Part shown: positions 27,294-35,036 of the stretch, piece after piece
How the letters are laid out: the number at the start of each line of letters is the position of its first letter
How positions within the stretch are numbered: the first letter of the stretch is position 1
Origin: RYN-133 sp963708645
GTDB lineage: Bacteria; Actinomycetota; Actinomycetes; Mycobacteriales; Jatrophihabitantaceae
DNA: 64,000 nt
Direction: 5' to 3'
NCBI GenBank assembly: GCA_963708645.1
Contig: CAVPTA010000008.1
Coordinates: 1 to 64,000 of the forward strand
Notes under the pieces: generated by a model
Seen by the model: the letters and a program-made list of their open reading frames with translations, nothing else
What the model was told of the DNA's origin: nothing
Databases searched by the model: none
Position numbers and translations under genes: made by a program

Positions 27294-28996
27294 TGCACGA
27301 GATCTCGTAGCTCGCGCTCGACGACGTCGGCGTAGGAGGTGCTGAGCGATTCGGCCGCGCCGTCGTCGAGATAGGCGGTCTCATCGCCGGCGGCGGAGAC
27401 GAACCACACTCCGGAGGAGTGTTCGATCATGCCGACCGTCGGAACATTGATCGCCATGCCGAACTCGGCAAGGACCCCTTGCGTGTAAGCAGGTTCGCCG
27501 CACAAGAAATGCCAGTTCGGCAGATCGGCAAGGCCGTGGGACCGGGTAAATGCGTCGACGTCGGGCACGGTGTGGAACGCCGGGTTGCTGTCGATCGCAA
27601 CGAACTCGACGTGGGCTGCCAGCGTCCCGAGCGCGCGATCGGCGCTCGCCAGCTGGGCGGCGATCAACGGACACTCGCTCGAGCACACCGGGTCGAGGAA
27701 GGTCACCACCACGACCCTTCCCCGCAGCGACGACGACGTGACACGCCGCCCGTTCTGGTCGACGAGCGAGAACCCCGGCAGCGCCCGGGCAGGCACCGCA
27801 TGCAGGCCGCCCTGGCTGTCCGCGGCCAGTGCCGCGCTGTCCGGTGGGGCACCGAGGCGAACCGCAAGCACCGCCGGCACGCCAAGAGCGAGCACCAGAG
27901 CGAAGGCGACGCCACCGGCCCGGGCTGCTTTGCGCACGCGTTCGTGTCCGCGCACAGCAGCACGAACAGGATGTTGCTGCCAATAGGGCAGCGCCCCGGC
28001 GAGCAGCAACGCGAGCGGGAGTGCGGTGTTCGGGTCGGTTGCAGTGCCGCCGAGCACGCCGAAGTCCTGCCCCCACCACCACGTCAGCAGACATAGCGCG
28101 ATACCGGCAACGACAGGCGCGGTACCGAGATCGAGTTCGAGCCAGGCAGCCACGGCAACGAGCACCGCGATCACCACGACGTTCAGCACACCTGGGTGAT
28201 CTCGCGCGAACACGGCGAGCGACTGGATCGGGGCGACCAGCCAGGACGGCTGTGACAACGCAGCGCCGTCGACGAAGGGCGCGGCAGCTCCGGAGGCCGT
28301 CCAGAACTCCTCTGCAGGGATCAGCTGGAGCACCGCGTCGGCGATGAACCAGGCAACCACGAGGTGCCGGACGAGCCTCGCAGCCCGCCCGCTCGTCCAC
28401 CACGACCACGCAGGCAACAGCAGCGCGGCCGCGACGGCGTAGACGAGGACCGCGCCAGGAGCACCGGTGAGCCATCCCGCTCCGGCCGCCGTGAGCCCCC
28501 CGAGACCCTCACCCACCAACCAGATGAGCACCGCGGCCACGATCGAGAGCCAGGCAACCGCTCGTGCGGCCTTGCCGCGCAGGCACAGCACGAGCAGGAC
28601 GCCGACACCGATCTCGAACGACGCGATCGCCGTGTCGGCGAGCACCGGATGGCGGTTCCAGGCCCGGATGAGCACTTCGGTCAGGCTGCGCAGCGGCGCA
28701 GGCTGCGCGCTCAGATGGGGCTCGATGTCAGCGCTGACGAAACCGGCAGGCATGAGCGGCTGGAGCTGCAGCAGACCGTCAGCGATCCACAGCGCGGCAA
28801 AGGCAAGGCGGACGAACCTGCGGCCGCGCGGTTCCGCGTCCTCGTCCGGCTCGTTCGCGGACACCTGCTGGGTCGCTTTGGCACGGCGCAGCCACGCGAG
28901 TCCGCCGACGATGACCGCGATGATGAGCGCGACCATGCCGGTGCGAATGAGCAGCGAGGCAAGCGGGCCACCAAGATCAACGACGTCGCCGCCCAC
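27290..28996 (-). CDS. Polytopic membrane protein with C-terminal SCO1-like domain
   Basis: About 568 residues. The first ~360 form roughly ten predicted helices in two halves that share a motif: FAALWIADGLLQLQPLMPAG and AWFIADAVLQLIPAEEFW. A soluble C-terminal SCO-like domain follows: LPGFSLVDQNGRRVTSSSLR, VVVTFLDPVCSSECPLIAAQ with the C-x3-C copper motif, VEFVAIDSNPAFHTVPDVD, and the ligand His in GMIEHSSGVWFVSAAGD. The GTG at 28996 is preferred to the one at 29002 because of the spacing to GGGAGG. It sits opposite the oxidase operon. No characterised relative was recognised, though DoxX-like folding of the membrane part is possible. Confidence 0.8.
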   Translation of the reverse strand: MGGDVVDLGGPLASLLIRTGMVALIIAVIVGGLAWLRRAKATQQVSANEPDEDAEPRGRRFVRLAFAALWIADGLLQLQPLMPAGFVSADIEPHLSAQPAPLRSLTEVLIRAWNRHPVLADTAIASFEIGVGVLLVLCLRGKAARAVAWLSIVAAVLIWLVGEGLGGLTAAGAGWLTGAPGAVLVYAVAAALLLPAWSWWTSGRAARLVRHLVVAWFIADAVLQLIPAEEFWTASGAAAPFVDGAALSQPSWLVAPIQSLAVFARDHPGVLNVVVIAVLVAVAAWLELDLGTAPVVAGIALCLLTWWWGQDFGVLGGTATDPNTALPLALLLAGALPYWQQHPVRAAVRGHERVRKAARAGGVAFALVLALGVPAVLAVRLGAPPDSAALAADSQGGLHAVPARALPGFSLVDQNGRRVTSSSLRGRVVVVTFLDPVCSSECPLIAAQLASADRALGTLAAHVEFVAIDSNPAFHTVPDVDAFTRSHGLADLPNWHFLCGEPAYTQGVLAEFGMAINVPTVGMIEHSSGVWFVSAAGDETAYLDDGAAESLSTSYADVVERELRDLVQ

Positions 28997-29061
28997 ACGC
29001 ACCTCCCGCGCGACTGAGGCTATCCCTTGCCCTGTGCCGACGCAGCAGAAACGATGATCCG

Positions 29062-29256
29062 ATGACCGGCTCTCGCGGCGATCACCGCAACAACCGGCCG
29101 TTGGCCGTCCTGATAGTTGCGACCGCGCTGTGCTACGCCGTCGGCTATCCGGTCGCCCTGATCGGCAACTCGAACATCGGCTGGGTGCTGGTCAGCATCG
29201 GCGGCGTGCTCCTCGTCGCCCTCGTCGCCGTGACCATACGGCGAATTCACGGCTGA
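29062..29256 (+). CDS. Small two-helix membrane protein, unknown
   Basis: 64 residues: a polar leader (MTGSRGDHRNNR), then two helices (PLAVLIVATALCYAVGYPVA and IGWVLVSIGGVLLVALVAVT) and a basic end (IRRIHG). The start is weakly supported because no clear ribosome-binding site precedes it. Similar short proteins are widespread in actinomycetes without known function. Confidence 0.6.
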   Translation: MTGSRGDHRNNRPLAVLIVATALCYAVGYPVALIGNSNIGWVLVSIGGVLLVALVAVTIRRIHG

Positions 29257-29269
29257 CCCACAGCTGGCG

Positions 29270-29298
29270 TTGATCCGGTCTTAACGGTCAAATAGGAC
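29270..29298 (+). promoter_or_regulatory. Sigma-70-like promoter, TTGATC-17-TAGGAC
   Basis: A -35-like TTGATC (29270-29275) is followed at 17 bases by TAGGAC (29293-29298), giving a start point near 29305 and a leader of about 65 bases for the 108-residue gene. The local sequence is less GC-rich than its surroundings. Confidence 0.4.
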
Positions 29299-29370
29299 AC
29301 GCACGACGTCACCTCGGCGACAGTGGAGTCGAACGAGGTCCTACGGACCGCACTCTGACAGGAGCAGCCG

Positions 29371-29697
29371 ATGGCAACCCGAACAACCAGCGACGAGAAC
29401 CTGGCCCTGGCACGCAGCATCCAGCTCACCCCCGCGCAGGACGGCGTTCCGCGCGGCTGTTACGGCCTCGTCGCCGCAGAGCCCCACCCGACAGGCTGGT
29501 TCATCTCGGCCCGCGTCTCGCCCGACCTGCGTGCGGACGACCTCGACGACTTCGTCGAGTTCGTGACGGCGCGTACCTATCTGCTGCTCGAACACGGTCC
29601 GCAATCGGACCTGTGGGAGCGCGGCATCGACGGCACCTGGCGCAGCTACTGCGACGCGAGCGCATTCGACCTGGCGCTGGAGCGGATCAGCGCCTGA
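29371..29697 (+). CDS. Hypothetical protein, 108 residues
   Basis: Unrecognised soluble protein. GACAGGAG sits seven bases before the ATG. The sequence is acidic with a Trp/Tyr-rich centre (LVAAEPHPTGWFISARVSP, DDLDDFVEFVTARTYLLLEH, LWERGIDGTWRSYCDA). No signal peptide, membrane segment or metal motif was seen. It stands alone between a promoter-like site and the kinase gene. Confidence 0.7.
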   Translation: MATRTTSDENLALARSIQLTPAQDGVPRGCYGLVAAEPHPTGWFISARVSPDLRADDLDDFVEFVTARTYLLLEHGPQSDLWERGIDGTWRSYCDASAFDLALERISA

Positions 29698-29717
29698 GGA
29701 TGCGACCCCGCGGCCAG

Positions 29718-29723
29718 TAGCGT
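29718..29723 (+). promoter_or_regulatory. -10 element TAGCGT, probable leaderless start
   Basis: TAGCGT fits TANNNT and ends eight bases before the ATG of the phosphotransferase gene, which has no ribosome-binding site. A leaderless transcript is likely. Confidence 0.4.
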
Positions 29724-29731
29724 CCGGCCCG

Positions 29732-30625
29732 ATGATCGAGATCCCGCCCGTCGTGGCGAACAAGGCCCGGGTGCTCGGCGCGCACGCTTGGCTCGCCGGG
29801 TTGCCCGACCTCGTCGCCGAACTCGAGCGCGACTGGGACATTCGCGTCGCGGCACCCTTCGACGGCGCCACCGAGGCCTACGTCGCACCGGCGACTCTCG
29901 CCGACGGCACCGAGGCGGTGCTCAAGCTGATCATGCCGCGGGACGGGACTGGCGCCGATCACGAAATCGTCGTGCTGCGCATCGCTGACGGCGATGGGTG
30001 CGTTCGCCTGTACCGGGACGACGCCGAACGCGGCGCCGTGCTGCTCGAACGGCTCGGACCGTCGCTCTACGACCTCGCCGTTCCGATCGCGCAACGGCAC
30101 GAGATCCTCACCGACCTGGCCAGCCGGGTCTGGCGTCCGGCCGCCGATGCCGGGCTGCCTAGCGGCGCCGACAAGGCTGTCTGGCTCGCCGAATCGATCA
30201 CGGCGATGTGGGAGCGCCTCGACCGGCCCTGCTCCGAACAGGCCGTCGCACAGGCTCTCGACTGCGCCCGGCGACGCCGGCTCGCGCACGACCCCGTGAC
30301 TGCGCGGCTCGTGCACGGCGACGTACACCAGTGGAACGCCCTGCAGTCGCGCACCGGTTTCGCACTCGTCGATCCGGACGGGCTGTTCGCCGATCCCGAG
30401 TACGACCTCGGCGTGATCATGCGCGAAGACCCCCTCGAACTGCTCGCCGAAGGGCCGCGAAATCGCAGCGCGTGGCTCGCTGCCCGCACCGGGACGGACG
30501 AGGACGCGATCTGGGACTGGGGCGTCGTCGAACGGGTGTCGACCGGCCTGCTGGCGACCGAGATCGAACTGCAGCCGATGGGCGCGCAGATGCTGCACGC
30601 CGCCGACGTCATTGCCGCGAGTTGA
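29732..30625 (+). CDS. Aminoglycoside/hydroxyurea phosphotransferase-like kinase
   Basis: 297-residue kinase of the antibiotic phosphotransferase superfamily, closest in pattern to the aminoglycoside/hydroxyurea resistance kinase family (APH(6)-like). The catalytic loop reads RLVHGDVHQWNALQ (H-G-D-x-H-x-x-N) and the metal-binding Asp lies in FALVDPDGLFADPEYDLGV. The N-lobe Lys is in TEAVLKLIMPRDG and a helix Glu in DHEIVVLRIADG. Substrate is not deducible; many chromosomal relatives confer no resistance. Intact frame, no RBS. Confidence 0.8.
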   Translation: MIEIPPVVANKARVLGAHAWLAGLPDLVAELERDWDIRVAAPFDGATEAYVAPATLADGTEAVLKLIMPRDGTGADHEIVVLRIADGDGCVRLYRDDAERGAVLLERLGPSLYDLAVPIAQRHEILTDLASRVWRPAADAGLPSGADKAVWLAESITAMWERLDRPCSEQAVAQALDCARRRRLAHDPVTARLVHGDVHQWNALQSRTGFALVDPDGLFADPEYDLGVIMREDPLELLAEGPRNRSAWLAARTGTDEDAIWDWGVVERVSTGLLATEIELQPMGAQMLHAADVIAAS

Positions 30626-30667
30626 TCAACCCGGATTGACCACCGCGCCACGGCGCACCAGCTGGGA

Positions 30668-30673
30668 TACGGT
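30668..30673 (+). promoter_or_regulatory. -10 element TACGGT, leaderless receiver gene
   Basis: TACGGT is followed by eight bases and then the ATG of the receiver gene. No ribosome-binding site is present, so transcription probably starts at the codon. Confidence 0.4.
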
Positions 30674-30681
30674 CACCTTCG

Positions 30682-31026
30682 ATGACTCGCATTCTCGTCG
30701 CGGACAACGATCCGGACGCCCTGGATCTCGCGATCCTCGACCTGCGGCTCGAAGGACATGAGGTCGTGGGGGCACCGGGCGGCGACGAGGCACTGCGGCT
30801 GGTCGACACCTTCGATCCGGAGGTCGTCGTGCTCGACCATCGGATGCCGCCGGGGCCGACCGGGCTCAGCATCGCCCTCGAGCTGCGCAAGGCCCGTCCC
30901 GATCTGCATGTGGTCATCTACAGCAACTATCAAGACGTCGAGCTCGTTCGCGAAGCAAGGTTGGCAGGTATCCCATTCCTGCCAAAAGGGAATCTCCGGA
31001 CGCTGCGTGCGGCAATTGATCGTTGA
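30682..31026 (+). CDS. Stand-alone response regulator receiver
   Basis: 114 residues made only of a CheY-like receiver domain. The phosphoacceptor is Asp52 (VVVLDHRMPPGPTG), acidic pocket residues lie in ILVADNDPDALD, and the switch Lys in FLPKGNLRTL. No output domain. It is followed at once by a sensor kinase, so it could accept phosphate from one of the two kinases and act through protein contact. Confidence 0.9.
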   Translation: MTRILVADNDPDALDLAILDLRLEGHEVVGAPGGDEALRLVDTFDPEVVVLDHRMPPGPTGLSIALELRKARPDLHVVIYSNYQDVELVREARLAGIPFLPKGNLRTLRAAIDR

Positions 31027-31064
31027 TCTTGGCAGAATTGCGTTTACTTAGGCGTTCTTACGAG

Positions 31065-31070
31065 TACGGT
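31065..31070 (+). promoter_or_regulatory. -10 element TACGGT before histidine kinase gene
   Basis: TACGGT ends six bases before the GTG at 31077. Upstream lies an AT-rich stretch (31023-31058), unusual here, with a possible -35 TTTACT at 31043. This supports a leaderless start at 31077 rather than the TTG at 31023 that overlaps the receiver gene. Confidence 0.4.
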
Positions 31071-31076
31071 CGCGCC

Positions 31077-32954
31077 GTGCGTTCGCGAGGGCTGTCCCCG
31101 CTGCGCCTGGCAGGCGTAGTAGTCCCGCTCGTCATCGGCATTGCGATGGCGCTGGTCGTGCTGCGCGCCGAACGTGATCAGGCCCGCAGCGACGCCGCTG
31201 CCGCCCTGCGGGCGACAGTCGCCTCGACCGTGTCGCCGGTGCGCACCGAGGTTCGCAACGAGCTGGCAGCAGCGCCTGGTCAGAGCGCGCAGCTGGTCGT
31301 CCCGGCCGCCCGGCTGGGCAGCGCACCGATCTCGACCGACACAGCGATCACGGCACGCGACTCCGGCACGACGATGCTCGACGACACGGCCAGGCCGGCG
31401 GCCATGATCGTCCCGGTCTACCGCGGTGGTGTCACGCCGACCTCCACGGCGACCCGGCGCGCGGCGATCCTGTCCTACCGCGTCGTCCCGCTGACCCTGC
31501 ACTCGACGCTGGCAACCCTGCAGCCGTCCTCGGGCGGACTGATGGTGCTCGGGCCCGACCATCTCGTGGCCGCGACGCCCCGGCCGGCACCGGCCGGCGA
31601 CCCGACCTACGGCGTCGACATGGATCTCACCGGGTCGCCGGGTTGGGTCGTCGCGAGCTGGACGCCCCAGCCGGGCATACCGGGGACGGCATGGCTCTGG
31701 GCGCTACTGATCATCGCGGTGTTCGTCGGGGTCTCGTTGGCGTTGGGCTTGCTGCAGCGCCGCGAGGCGACGGTATCGGCGCGGCTGCGCACGATCGAGC
31801 ACAACCGCACGCTGTTCACCGGGCTCGCCACGGTCATGCAGGGCAGTCTCGACCTTGGCGAGGTCGCACCGGCGCTAGCGGCACACCTGTCGGACGGTCT
31901 GAAGTTGGACGGGCTCAGCCTGTCCACGCCGGGCGACCGGGGTGAGAAGCAGGTGTTCTCGTGGGGCACGCCACCGGATCGCACGACGCGTCCGCTGACG
32001 GCGATGCCGGCCTCGCTGGCATCGGGCCAGACGCTCGCGGTCGCACTCACCCGTGGCGGACGGATGCTGGGCGTGCTGCGCGTGCTGGCCGGCCCACCGC
32101 TGTCATCGGACGATCTGACGGCATTGGGCGCGACCACCGACATGCTCGGTTCGACCCTCGCCAACGCCGAGGCGTTCGCCAGTCAGCAGGAACTCGTCGA
32201 GCGGATGCGCTCGGTCGACGAGCTCAAGACGGTGTTCCTCGCGACCGCATCGCACGAACTGCGCACCCCGGTGACCGCGATCGTCGGTTTCTCGACGCTG
32301 TTGCTCGACCGGTGGGACCAGATGAGCCCGGCGCAGCAGCGTGGTCTGCTCGAGCGCGTGCAGGCAAACGGCACGCGTCTGAACACGCTGATCGAGCAGT
32401 TGCTCGACTTCTCACAACTCGAGCGCGGCCTGCCGCGCGCGAACGTCGAGGTGCTCGACCTCGGCGAGACGGTGCGCAAAATTCTCGCCGACCAGCCAGA
32501 GCTGCAGTCCGGTCACGGTCTCAACCTCGACATCGCCGCCGGCTGCAACGTGCGCGGTGCGGCGTCGGCGATCGAACGCATCGTGACGAACCTGGTCGGC
32601 AACGCGGCCAAGTACTCGCCGGCCGGGACCACGATCACAGTCACCGTCCGGCCGGAAGGCAAAGAGCACGCCGTCGTCCTGGTCGATGATCAGGGTTCCG
32701 GAGTTCCGTACGACGATCGCGACAAGGTGTTCAGCCGCTTCTACCGGGGCCGCGGCGACAGCGTCGCGCGCACCCGCGGCGCGGGTATCGGACTGGCCAT
32801 CGTGGCCGAATACGCCGCGTCGATGTCGGGTACGGCGCGCGTCACCGATGCGCCCGGCGGCGGCGCGCGGTTCGCCATCACCTTTCCGATGATCACTTCC
32901 TACGCGCACTCACCCTCGCCCTCGCAAGGAGCGGCCGATGTCGCGGTCTCGTGA
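31077..32954 (+). CDS. Membrane sensor histidine kinase with GAF-like domain
   Basis: About 625 residues. Helix 1 (LAGVVVPLVIGIAMALVVL) and helix 2 (TAWLWALLIIAVFVGVSLAL) enclose an outer sensor region of some 180 residues. Inside, a GAF-like segment (LFTGLATVMQGSLDLGEVAP onward) leads to HisKA with phosphorylated His about residue 393 (TASHELRTPVTAIVGFSTLL), then the ATPase: IVTNLVGNAAKYSPAG (N box), VDDQGSGVP (G1), GAGIGLAIVAEYA (G2). It has no receiver domain of its own. It overlaps the next kinase start by 17 bases. Intact. Confidence 0.9.
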   Translation: MRSRGLSPLRLAGVVVPLVIGIAMALVVLRAERDQARSDAAAALRATVASTVSPVRTEVRNELAAAPGQSAQLVVPAARLGSAPISTDTAITARDSGTTMLDDTARPAAMIVPVYRGGVTPTSTATRRAAILSYRVVPLTLHSTLATLQPSSGGLMVLGPDHLVAATPRPAPAGDPTYGVDMDLTGSPGWVVASWTPQPGIPGTAWLWALLIIAVFVGVSLALGLLQRREATVSARLRTIEHNRTLFTGLATVMQGSLDLGEVAPALAAHLSDGLKLDGLSLSTPGDRGEKQVFSWGTPPDRTTRPLTAMPASLASGQTLAVALTRGGRMLGVLRVLAGPPLSSDDLTALGATTDMLGSTLANAEAFASQQELVERMRSVDELKTVFLATASHELRTPVTAIVGFSTLLLDRWDQMSPAQQRGLLERVQANGTRLNTLIEQLLDFSQLERGLPRANVEVLDLGETVRKILADQPELQSGHGLNLDIAAGCNVRGAASAIERIVTNLVGNAAKYSPAGTTITVTVRPEGKEHAVVLVDDQGSGVPYDDRDKVFSRFYRGRGDSVARTRGAGIGLAIVAEYAASMSGTARVTDAPGGGARFAITFPMITSYAHSPSPSQGAADVAVS

Positions 32955-34593
32955 TCGACTCATCCCGATCGTGGCAGGCGGCCTCGTCGTCGTCGTCGCG
33001 ATCAGCGTCGTCCTGCTGCTGCGGGTGGCCAACAACCAAGGCATCGACGCGCTGACCCACGCGAAGCTGCAGCAGGTGCAAGCCACTGCCGACAGCTTCA
33101 ACGCCCGCGTTTCGTCCTCGCTCACGTCGGTTGCCGGGCTCGGCAACTCGCACTGGCAGCTCACCCCGAACAGCAAGGCGGACGAGCAGGTTCTGCAGAC
33201 CTACAACGTCGACCCCCAAGCGCAGTCGGGTTTCTTCCTCATCAACGCACACGATGTCGTAACGACCGGCATCCTGCTGCGTCCGGGCAGGCTCGGGAGC
33301 ACGTTCGCGCCACCCGGCTGGGCGCAGGCGAAGCAACAGCTCGAAACGAAGCCGGCCGTCATCCTGCCGGTCTCGAACTCCGGCCTGACGACCGAGCTGC
33401 CGAGCTACGACCTGGTCGTCGCGATCCGCGGCGCGAGCCCCACGAGCGTGCGCGGCGCGCTCGTGTTCGAAGAGGCCATCACCGCGACGTCGACGTTCGA
33501 GCTCGAGATCGCGCAACTGATCGACCGATCCGCGTCAACCGCCGAGTGGTTCTTCATCGACAGCCGCGGCAGCATCGTCGCGACGACGCAGAGCACCGGC
33601 CTCGGCAGCAAGGTTTCCAACCCGCGCTACCTGACGATCCCGACCGGGGTCGACTACCTCGACAACGACATCGTCGTGACGGCCGACGTGCCCGCTATTC
33701 ACTGGCACGTCATCTTCCGTGAATCCCGCTCGCAATTCGAGAGCGGCGTCAGCGGTCCGCTGCAGCAAGCCGGACTGATCCTGGTCCTGCTGCTGCTCGC
33801 GATCGGCCTCACCCTCGTCGTGATCCTGATCCGGCGACTGCGTGAAGCACGCGAGCAGGAGCGCCGGTTGCGCGAGCTGACCCGTTCGCAGTCGGAGTTC
33901 ATCTCGGTCGTCTCGCACGAGTTGCGTACGCCGGTCGCCGGCGTGCTCGGCTTCCTGCAAACGACGGTCGACCACTGGGACACGCTCAGCGACACCGACC
34001 GGTTGAACACGGTGCGCCGCGCGGTGACGAACGCGCGACGACTGCAAGCGATGACGCGCGACGTCCTCGACACCGAGAGCATCGAGTCGGGGCGCATCGG
34101 CTACTCGTTCCAACCCGTCGACCTCGGCACCGAGTTGCAGACAGCCGTCGACGCCAGCCGCGATGCCGATCCGAGCCGACTGATCGAGCTCGAGCCACCG
34201 AGCGTCCCGATCACGATCGAGGCCGACCCTGACAGGTTCCAGCAGGTGTTGTCGAACCTGCTCGAGAACGCACGCAAGAACTCGCCGGTCAACGAAGAGA
34301 TCAACGTCGAGACCGACATCGTCCCGGCCTCCGACGGCACCGGACGGCGAGTGCGGATCTCGGTGATCGACCACGGTCCGGGCGTGAGTGGTGACTCGCT
34401 GGAACGGATCTTCGAGAAGTTCGTGCGCGGCAACGACAACGCGGTGACGGGCACCGGGCTGGGGCTCTACATCGTCCGCACCATCGTCGAGGCGCACCAC
34501 GGACGCATCTGGTGCGAGAGCGAACCGGGCCTGCGCACCGCCTTCATCGTCGAGCTTCCACTTGAAGATGTCCCCGCGGCGGCGCGCTCATGA
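32938..34593 (+). CDS. Membrane sensor histidine kinase with extracytoplasmic Cache-like domain
   Basis: 551 residues. Helix 1 (IPIVAGGLVVVVAISVVLLL), an outer segment of about 260 residues resembling a Cache-type sensor (SSLTSVAGLGNSHWQL, SGFFLINAHDVVTTG, WFFIDSRGSIVATT), then helix 2 (GLILVLLLLAIGLTLVVILI). HisKA carries its His about residue 327 (SVVSHELRTPVAGVLGFLQT); the ATPase shows LSNLLENARKNSP, VIDHGPGVSGD and GTGLGLYIVRTIVEAHHG. CAAGGAGC precedes the ATG. Encoded between another kinase and a lone receiver. Confidence 0.92.
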   Translation: MSRSRDRLIPIVAGGLVVVVAISVVLLLRVANNQGIDALTHAKLQQVQATADSFNARVSSSLTSVAGLGNSHWQLTPNSKADEQVLQTYNVDPQAQSGFFLINAHDVVTTGILLRPGRLGSTFAPPGWAQAKQQLETKPAVILPVSNSGLTTELPSYDLVVAIRGASPTSVRGALVFEEAITATSTFELEIAQLIDRSASTAEWFFIDSRGSIVATTQSTGLGSKVSNPRYLTIPTGVDYLDNDIVVTADVPAIHWHVIFRESRSQFESGVSGPLQQAGLILVLLLLAIGLTLVVILIRRLREAREQERRLRELTRSQSEFISVVSHELRTPVAGVLGFLQTTVDHWDTLSDTDRLNTVRRAVTNARRLQAMTRDVLDTESIESGRIGYSFQPVDLGTELQTAVDASRDADPSRLIELEPPSVPITIEADPDRFQQVLSNLLENARKNSPVNEEINVETDIVPASDGTGRRVRISVIDHGPGVSGDSLERIFEKFVRGNDNAVTGTGLGLYIVRTIVEAHHGRIWCESEPGLRTAFIVELPLEDVPAAARS

Positions 34594-34606
34594 CCAGTTT
34601 TACTGT

Positions 34607-34612
34607 TAGTTT
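34607..34612 (+). promoter_or_regulatory. -10 element TAGTTT, leaderless receiver gene
   Basis: TAGTTT stands six bases before the GTG start at 34619 in a short AT-rich stretch, giving the second receiver gene a promoter of its own. No ribosome-binding site is seen. Confidence 0.4.
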
Positions 34613-34618
34613 CAGCCG

Positions 34619-35032
34619 GTGACCGACACCCTGGACCCGACCGACACCGTCCAGACGACGATTCTCGTTGTCGACGACGACGCCGACATGCGCTTTCTGG
34701 CGCGTTCGGTGCTCGAAGGATCGGGAATCGCGGTTGCGGGTGAGGCTGCTGACGGTGCCGAAGCGCTCGCCAAGCTCGAGGAACTCGACCCGCCGCCGGT
34801 TCCCACGGTTGTGCTGCTCGACAACCAGATGCCCGGCCTGACCGGGCTCGAAGTCGCAGAGCAGATCCTGCGTGAGCGTCCTGAGCAGTTGATCGTGCTG
34901 TTCAGCGCCTACCTCGACGCCGATATCATCGCCAAGGCGGAACAGGTCGGCATCGCCAGTTGCGTGTCGAAGAACGACGCGATGGACCTTCCCGAGATTC
35001 TCAGCGACCTGATCCGCGAGAAGCGCGCCTGA
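34619..35032 (+). CDS. Stand-alone response regulator receiver
   Basis: 137 residues, receiver domain only: ILVVDDDADMRFLAR (acidic triad), phosphoacceptor Asp68 in VLLDNQMPGLTGLE, Thr/Ser switch in IVLFSAYLDADI and Lys in SCVSKNDAMDLPE. A 14-residue Asp/Thr-rich leader precedes the fold. It closes the RR-HK-HK-RR block. Lacks DNA-binding output. Confidence 0.9.
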   Translation: MTDTLDPTDTVQTTILVVDDDADMRFLARSVLEGSGIAVAGEAADGAEALAKLEELDPPPVPTVVLLDNQMPGLTGLEVAEQILRERPEQLIVLFSAYLDADIIAKAEQVGIASCVSKNDAMDLPEILSDLIREKRA

Positions 35033-35036
35033 TCAG

